DNA of 9,997 bases from Deltaproteobacteria bacterium (lineage in GTDB: Bacteria; Desulfobacterota; Desulfobacteria; Desulfobacterales; JAUVVS01), in NCBI GenBank assembly GCA_030604545.1, contig JAUVVS010000036.1:1-9997 (forward strand), given 5' to 3'. A program made the position numbers and the translations under genes. How positions within the stretch are numbered: position 1 is the first letter of the stretch; every line of letters starts with the position of its first letter. This document shows positions 6,223-9,997 of this stretch, in pieces. Under the pieces are notes generated by a model. That model was not told where the DNA came from. It saw only the letters and a program-made list of their open reading frames with translations, and did no database searches.

Positions 6223-7665
6223 ATGAGTTTGAATGGACAAAAAAACATCAGAAAATTTATTGCCATCTCATTCATTGGGATTTTGGCTTTTGCTTGTCAA
6301 CCAACATCAGAGTCTAAACAAGAAGTTCAAAACCAGAAAACTGACTGGGAATACCAGATGGCCTACCAACGAGGAATCGAAGCGATGAACTGGGCCAACC
6401 CTGCAGTAAGTATGATTAGTATGCGCAAGGGTAATTTTAGTTTGGGTGGTAGTTATAATTCGGTTTTCTGGATATCCAAACCCCCAACAGCTTTAGCCGA
6501 AGCAATAACCCCTAATAATCAGACGCCGTATGCAACGGTTCATATAAGCACAAAATCTGGTCCGGTTGTTCTTGAGATACCGCCAGCTTCGAAACGAACA
6601 GCTATTTTTGGCAGCGCCATCGATGTATGGCAGGTTCCGGTTGCGGATATTGGCCCGGCCGGCCTTGATCAGGGAAAAGGCGGTAAATATCTTTTCTTAC
6701 CACCTGGTTATAATGGCAAAGTTCCCGAAGGTTATTTCGTAGTTCCCATGGTTCTATATGATGCTTTTATTGCCATGCGCCTGATTCCATTGGATGGAGC
6801 AAGCTATAGCAAAGCGGCCGGCTACGCGATGAAAATCAATGCCTATCCGCTGAGCCAGGCTGCTACTCCTCCAGAGGGTAATTATATTGACATGGCAGAC
6901 AAGCTTATTCCAACATTGCCGGTCTATGACCTGAGTTTCTTTGAAAATATCGCCGAGCTCATGAATAACGAGCCACTACTCGAGCGCGACAAGGTAATGG
7001 GCGGAATGCTTGCTTCTATTGGCATTGAAAAGGGCAAGCCTTTTGCGCCTGAAGGCAAGGTAAAACAAGCCTTGGAGAAAGCGGCGAAAGATGGCTTTGC
7101 CTACTTGGAATACACATTTGAAACACCGGGCTATTCCCACGAACTCTATTGGCCCGATCACCAGTGGCTGAGTATTAAACAACCCTCAAAAGAGGGGTTT
7201 GTTTATGATGAAGGTGAATACCTGCTGTTAGATGAAAGAGGCAGCCTGTTCCACTGGGTAACCTTTATACCTAGACATTTGGGCAAGGCAACGGCCTACG
7301 TGCTTGGCATGCGTGATGCCGATGGCGAACTGTTATCCGGAAAACAAAACTACAAGCTCAATGTACCCGCCAACGTACCGGCAAGGAATTTCTGGTCCGT
7401 CATTGCCTATGGCAAAACCACCAAGTCATTCATCTATAATGATGAAAATATAGTAGGTATATCGTCATACGACAAATCATCATTAAAAGTGAATGAAGAT
7501 GGCAGTATTGATATCTACTTTGGTAAAAAAGCGCCTGAGGGGCAAGAATCAAACTGGATACCTACAGCCGGTAAAGATTTTTTCCTGTTGTTCCGTTTTT
7601 ATGGACCGGAGGACGCCTATTTTGATAAGAGTTTTGTTTTACCGGATGTGGAGAGGATACAATAA
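6223..7665 (+). CDS. DUF1254/DUF1214 lipoprotein (type B)
   Basis: AGGAGG at 6213-6218 precedes the ATG at 6223. The N-terminus has a charged start, a hydrophobic core and LAFAC with Cys25, so the protein is probably a lipoprotein, unlike its periplasmic paralogue at 3797. The 480 residues again show DUF1254 (about 85-215, with QTPYATVHISTKSGPVVLEI and LDQGKGGKYLFLPPGY at 148-163) and DUF1214 (about 365-465, with ARNFWSVIAYGKTT and GSIDIYFGKKAPEGQESNWI). The conserved linker GIEKGKPFAP (267-276) is shared with type A (GIKKGKPFAP). Between the domains the paralogues differ strongly, so they are not recent copies. The gene sits 21 bases after the phosphatase stop. Its C-terminus closely matches the two broken fragments ending at 1593 and 3736. 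Function is unknown. Confidence 0.9.
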   Translation: MSLNGQKNIRKFIAISFIGILAFACQPTSESKQEVQNQKTDWEYQMAYQRGIEAMNWANPAVSMISMRKGNFSLGGSYNSVFWISKPPTALAEAITPNNQTPYATVHISTKSGPVVLEIPPASKRTAIFGSAIDVWQVPVADIGPAGLDQGKGGKYLFLPPGYNGKVPEGYFVVPMVLYDAFIAMRLIPLDGASYSKAAGYAMKINAYPLSQAATPPEGNYIDMADKLIPTLPVYDLSFFENIAELMNNEPLLERDKVMGGMLASIGIEKGKPFAPEGKVKQALEKAAKDGFAYLEYTFETPGYSHELYWPDHQWLSIKQPSKEGFVYDEGEYLLLDERGSLFHWVTFIPRHLGKATAYVLGMRDADGELLSGKQNYKLNVPANVPARNFWSVIAYGKTTKSFIYNDENIVGISSYDKSSLKVNEDGSIDIYFGKKAPEGQESNWIPTAGKDFFLLFRFYGPEDAYFDKSFVLPDVERIQ

Positions 7666-7863
7666 TTACGTGTGCCAATCACACGATATAGCTTTCTGGG
7701 CAGTCCGTTTCAACTTGGCCTGGTTGCAGAAATCGGACTGGAATACCATTTTCAGGGAATTCCCCTGGCTATCGGCGGAGACTGGCGGCCGTTTTTAAGG
7801 ATTATTGATAATACAGACCTTGACTGGGGTGGTTTCGGATTTAATGTGCGATTAGTCTTATAA
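7666..7863 (+). pseudogene. C-terminal remnant of a small outer-membrane beta-barrel protein
   Basis: The frame directly after the TAA at 7663-7665 stays open to TAA at 7861-7863. The translated segment (LGSPFQLGLVAEIGLEYHFQ, GIPLAIGGDWRPFL, GGFGFNVRLVL) resembles the last strands of small Bacteroidota outer-membrane barrels, which typically end with GxEYxF, 'GIPL', 'DWKP' and a GxxVRYxF strand. Only about 65 residues remain, there is no signal peptide, and the possible GTG start at 7672 has no ribosome binding site. It is in the same frame as the preceding DUF1254/DUF1214 gene, separated by a single stop. A degraded gene is the best reading; the family match is from pattern memory. Confidence 0.55.
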
Positions 7864-7912
7864 ATAATTGGAAATCATTAAATAACATTATAATAGGAAT
7901 AAATAAATTATT

Positions 7913-8047
7913 ATGAAAAAGCTAAAATTTACAATTGCACGACGTCTAATCATCTTCACAGTGGCCCGCCTGCATGCCGACCCTGCGTTCTTCGCTGATT
8001 TGGAAGCGGCTAAGGCCGAGATTGCGGCGCTTCGAACCCGGAAATAA
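7913..8047 (+). pseudogene. Internally deleted acid phosphatase: start and C-terminus joined in frame (44 codons)
   Basis: An ATG at 7913 opens MKKLKFTIARRLIIF, which looks like the start of a signal peptide, and runs in frame into ARLHADPAFFADLEAAKAEI and a TAA at 8045-8047. The second part aligns with the end of the intact phosphatase at 5407-6201 (ALLHSNADFLIDLEAAKEEV). The whole catalytic body between them is missing. The GC-rich 3' part against the AT-rich 5' part shows the joint near 7960. Only a weak purine-rich stretch precedes the ATG, so translation is doubtful. It is most simply the relic of a second class A acid phosphatase gene after an internal deletion. Confidence 0.65.
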
Positions 8048-8358
8048 TCATTATGTTTATGGAACAGAAAAAAGATTACTGATTATGTCCTTAACTCAGT
8101 TATCCGGAAGGGATTGCTTCGCTAAAGCTCGCAATGACAGGAGCTATGTGTCATTACGAGGAGTGAAGAATGAACGACGAAGCAATCTTATGTTATTAAT
8201 GGATTTAAACGATATTTTGCTGAGCTAAAGACATAATCAAAAAGATTATTTGACCAGGAATTATTGTTCCGGAAGGACATTCATTTGAAGTTGCAGGTCA
8301 ATTTTAAAGTATGAGGCTGATCATTAAAACCGATAACCCTTATTAAGGAGGAAAAGTT
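8048..8358. other. Non-coding debris before the barrel gene
   Basis: No credible gene was found. The stretch holds the palindromic repeat at 8111-8189, a small AT hairpin (ATAATC at 8233-8238 pairing with GATTAT at 8244-8249), and a 17-codon open run ending at 8307 that reads IVPEGHSFEVAGQF and may be another gene remnant that I cannot name. The ribosome binding site AAGGAGG (8345-8351) for the next gene ends it. No clear promoter was recognised. Confidence 0.5.
8111..8189. repeat. Imperfect palindromic repeat (dispersed-repeat type)
   Basis: Two nested pairings are visible: GATTGCTTCG (8112-8121) with CGAAGCAATC (8178-8187), and CTCGCAATGACA (8128-8139) with TGTCATTACGAG (8149-8160, one mismatch). 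The words TCATTGCGAG and GAAGCAATCT recur as dispersed palindromes in many environmental bacterial genomes, which is why I call it a repeat and not a local hairpin. It lies in gene debris and has no coding content. Confidence 0.75.
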
Positions 8359-9174
8359 ATGAATAAGTATTTTGCTTTTTGTCTGATTAGTATTTTTTTA
8401 TTGTCGAGTGTCGGTATGGTATCCGCTCAGAAATCAAAGGAAGAACTTTCCAAGGAGGCCGCCAACCCCCTGGCAAACCTGATGAGTTTCCCCTTCCAGA
8501 ATAACCTGAATATGAATTATGGCGAATACAACCGTAATTTAAATGTATTAAACATTCAGCCGGTAATTCCTCTTGCCGGTGGTAAACTAATCACCCGGAC
8601 TATTTTTCCAATTGTATGGATACCCGACTTTTCTTCGGAAAGCGGCATGCATTCCAGCGGCCTGGCCGATATTGTACTTACTGCATTTTATGTTCCGGAA
8701 AGTAAAGGAACAATGTGGGGATTTGGACCGGTAGTTGAATTACCAACCGGTGGAGAAAAGCGAGGAACTCAAAAATGGGGTGCGGGTCCATCCTTTGTGG
8801 TATTGGCCCAACCTGGCGACTGGACTTTTGGAGCCTTAATAAACAATGTCTGGTCGTTTGCCGGTAACTCAGATCGTGATAATGTAAATCACATGCTTTT
8901 GAATATATTTATCGTACGTCAATTAGGTGATGGTTGGTATGTAAACAGTGCTCCTATTATTACAGCCGACTGGACAGCCGATTCTGAAGACAGGTGGATA
9001 GTTCCTTTGGGTGCTGGAGGAGGGAAACTGATAATGATTGGAGGAAAGCTCCCTTTAAACCTGCAAACTCAGTTGTATTACAATGTGGTGCGACCGGACT
9101 TTGGCCCCGAATGGCAATGGCGGGTACAGGCCCAAATTTTGTTGCCGACCAGCATCTTTAAAGGCAGAGAATAA
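8359..9174 (+). CDS. Outer-membrane beta-barrel protein, Phenol_MetA_deg-like ('transporter')
   Basis: The 271-residue product starts at an ATG eight bases after AAGGAGG and has a signal peptide (MNKYFAFCLISIFLL...) with a predicted cut after VSA (residue 23). The body is built of alternating strands rich in Trp, Tyr and Gly and fits the PF13557-type barrel often annotated as transporter or, misleadingly, neuromedin U. Typical stretches are QPVIPL near the N-terminus, a GLADIVLTAFY strand, GFGPVVELPTGGE, KWGAGPSFVVL, WTFGALINNVWSFAG and a closing strand ending WQWRVQAQILLP. Such proteins sit in the outer membrane and some are found with genes for hydrophobic or aromatic substrates; the solute is unknown. 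About 690 bp of debris separates it from the lipoprotein gene, so it may have its own promoter. Confidence 0.8.
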   Translation: MNKYFAFCLISIFLLSSVGMVSAQKSKEELSKEAANPLANLMSFPFQNNLNMNYGEYNRNLNVLNIQPVIPLAGGKLITRTIFPIVWIPDFSSESGMHSSGLADIVLTAFYVPESKGTMWGFGPVVELPTGGEKRGTQKWGAGPSFVVLAQPGDWTFGALINNVWSFAGNSDRDNVNHMLLNIFIVRQLGDGWYVNSAPIITADWTADSEDRWIVPLGAGGGKLIMIGGKLPLNLQTQLYYNVVRPDFGPEWQWRVQAQILLPTSIFKGRE

Positions 9175-9200
9175 ATGAAAAGGAAAATTTGGTCGTGTCA

Positions 9201-9542
9201 TCCCGATAAAATCAGGGATTTTTCAAGGTTAATTAATTATACAATAGTTTTGTTTTAAACGCAGAGAACGCTGAGTTAGCAGAGATTATTTATATAAACT
9301 ATATGAAATGTCTATTTAATTATGGCGTACAAATTAATCTCAAAAAGAAAAAAATCTTTAAAAGACTACTGATTTTCCTAAATTGAAAGAATACCGCCAT
9401 TATTAATTAGATTTGTTTTCACATTACACTATTTGATTTTTTTAATCGTACATCTCCTCTGCGTTCTTTGCGCTCTCTGCGTTTAATTTTATCATGTAAA
9501 GTCTAATTTTCTATACATAGAAAATCCCTGATAAAATCGGGA
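9201..9542. repeat. Nested inverted-repeat element (~342 bp), MITE-like or long-hairpin DNA
   Basis: Four pairs of arms share roughly one centre near 9361-9372. The outer pair is TCCCGATAAAATCAGGGA (9201-9218) against TCCCTGATAAAATCGGGA (9525-9542). The second is the CGCAGAG-type pair at 9255-9286 and 9452-9486, which begins with the shared TTAAACGCAGAGA. The third is TTAATTATGGCG (9316-9327) against CGCCATTATTAA (9396-9407). The innermost is AAAATC (9351-9356) against GATTTT (9371-9376). Each outer arm is itself nearly palindromic. No ORF was seen in the interior, so this is non-coding. The barrel stop is 26 bp upstream and the radical SAM start 145 bp downstream. It could be a miniature transposable element, a dispersed repeat cluster, or a transcribed structured RNA; the sequence alone does not decide. 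Confidence 0.7.
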
Positions 9543-9571
9543 TATGAAAAAATGAGTTTTTTATGAAGTGC

Positions 9572-9653
9572 AGACATTTTTTTGTCTCCATCTTTTATGC
9601 GGGTATCGGTAATTTTTATACTTTTACTGAGTGTTTTTAAATATTATAAAAAC
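9572..9653 (+). promoter_or_regulatory. Two AT-rich inverted repeats upstream of the radical SAM gene
   Basis: AGACA (9572-9576) pairs with TGTCT (9583-9587) across six T residues, and GTTTTTA (9633-9639) pairs with TAAAAAC (9647-9653) across seven bases. The second lies 34 bases before the start codon and could be an operator or part of a leader. No confident promoter hexamers were recognised, and in AT-rich DNA such pairs can occur by chance. Confidence 0.25.
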
Positions 9654-9686
9654 ATTAGTCTTATTTTAAATTTGAGGAGAATAGGA

Positions 9687-9997
9687 ATGAGTAATGATAT
9701 CATCAATCACAATAACTTATACAGGTTGCCCTGGACATTACCGGATAATGGCATCTCCTGGCTTGAACCTACCGCGGAGTGTAATCTGGCTTGTGATGGC
9801 TGCTATCGGGAAAATGAAAAAAATTCACACAAAAGTTTTGAGGACGTTTTACATGAATTAGATGTTTTTCAGAAACTGCGTAAATCGGATTGTATCTCCA
9901 TTGCCGGTGGGGATCCACTGTTATACCCGCAAATTGTTGATCTGGTTGCAGAAATCAAGCGCCGCGATCTAAAACCGATAATCAATACCAACGGCCA
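9687..9997 (+). CDS. Radical SAM protein, N-terminal part (cut by window edge)
   Basis: The ATG at 9687 follows GAGGAG (9674-9679) and the frame stays open for 103 codons to the window end. The 4Fe-4S cluster motif is CNLACDGC (Cys32, Cys36, Cys39; CX3CX2C), followed by ISIAGGDPLLYP, whose GGDP takes the place of the usual GGEP S-adenosylmethionine motif, and by NTNG at 100-103. The lead-in RLPWTLPDNGISWLEPTAE places the cluster close to the N-terminus, as in stand-alone radical SAM enzymes. The reaction cannot be deduced because the C-terminal specificity region is missing. There is no signal peptide, so unlike its neighbours it is cytoplasmic, and it probably starts a different transcription unit after the inverted-repeat region. 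Confidence 0.88.
   Translation, partial: MSNDIINHNNLYRLPWTLPDNGISWLEPTAECNLACDGCYRENEKNSHKSFEDVLHELDVFQKLRKSDCISIAGGDPLLYPQIVDLVAEIKRRDLKPIINTNG

Noticed and set aside
7974..8228. 84-codon plus-strand open frame running through the phosphatase remnant and palindrome
   Set aside because: It reads the remnant in the wrong frame and half of it is the palindromic repeat; there is no ribosome binding site.
9255..9486. CGCAGAG-rich arms considered as a CRISPR array
   Set aside because: There are only two arms in inverted orientation with no regular direct repeats or spacers.

Overview
The window reads as a piece of accessory chromosome from a Gram-negative, moderately AT-rich bacterium, most likely a member of the Bacteroidota/FCB group. 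The reasons are strong AGGAG-type ribosome binding sites, Lys/Asn/Ile-rich lipoprotein signal peptides, outer-membrane barrel genes, and dispersed CGCAGAG-type and TCATTACGAG/AAGCAATCT-type repeats of a kind common in environmental genomes of that group. The taxonomic call is an inference; there is no rRNA or marker gene here. No tRNA, rRNA or CRISPR array was seen.

Layout. Bases 1-1522 are mobile DNA: the tail of a probable transposase (1-138), then a minus-strand IS110-family element with its DEDD/Ser recombinase (245-1303) and a structured ~220-nt non-coding end that is a candidate bridge RNA. The insertion abuts the last 23 codons of a broken DUF1254/DUF1214 gene. Bases 1656-7665 hold a same-strand run of exported proteins: a periplasmic metallo-beta-lactamase-fold protein of the alkylsulfatase family with a changed metal motif, a DUF1214 gene fragment, a periplasmic DUF1254/DUF1214 protein, a class A acid phosphatase (PAP2) lipoprotein, and a DUF1254/DUF1214 lipoprotein. 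Bases 7666-8358 are gene debris: the last part of a small outer-membrane barrel, a 44-codon mini-ORF made of the start and the end of a second acid phosphatase, and a palindromic repeat. Bases 8359-9174 encode an intact outer-membrane barrel of the Phenol_MetA_deg ('transporter'/neuromedin U-named) type. Bases 9175-9686 are non-coding and dominated by a ~340-bp nested inverted repeat. From 9687 to the window edge is the start of a radical SAM protein.

How the genes fit together. Every intact protein between 1656 and 9174 carries an export signal, so the cluster looks like an envelope-located set: an outer-membrane barrel, two lipoproteins and two soluble periplasmic proteins, with hydrolase folds (sulfatase-like, phosphatase) beside DUF1254/DUF1214 proteins of unknown role. 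Uptake and periplasmic processing of a sulfated or phosphorylated organic compound is a reasonable guess, but the sequence does not show the substrate. The region has been repeatedly duplicated and broken. At least four DUF1214 C-termini are present (two whole, two remnants). A ~173-bp unit (DUF1214 tail + leader + RBS + signal peptide) occurs twice, in front of two unrelated mature proteins, with a perfectly conserved 57-bp core.
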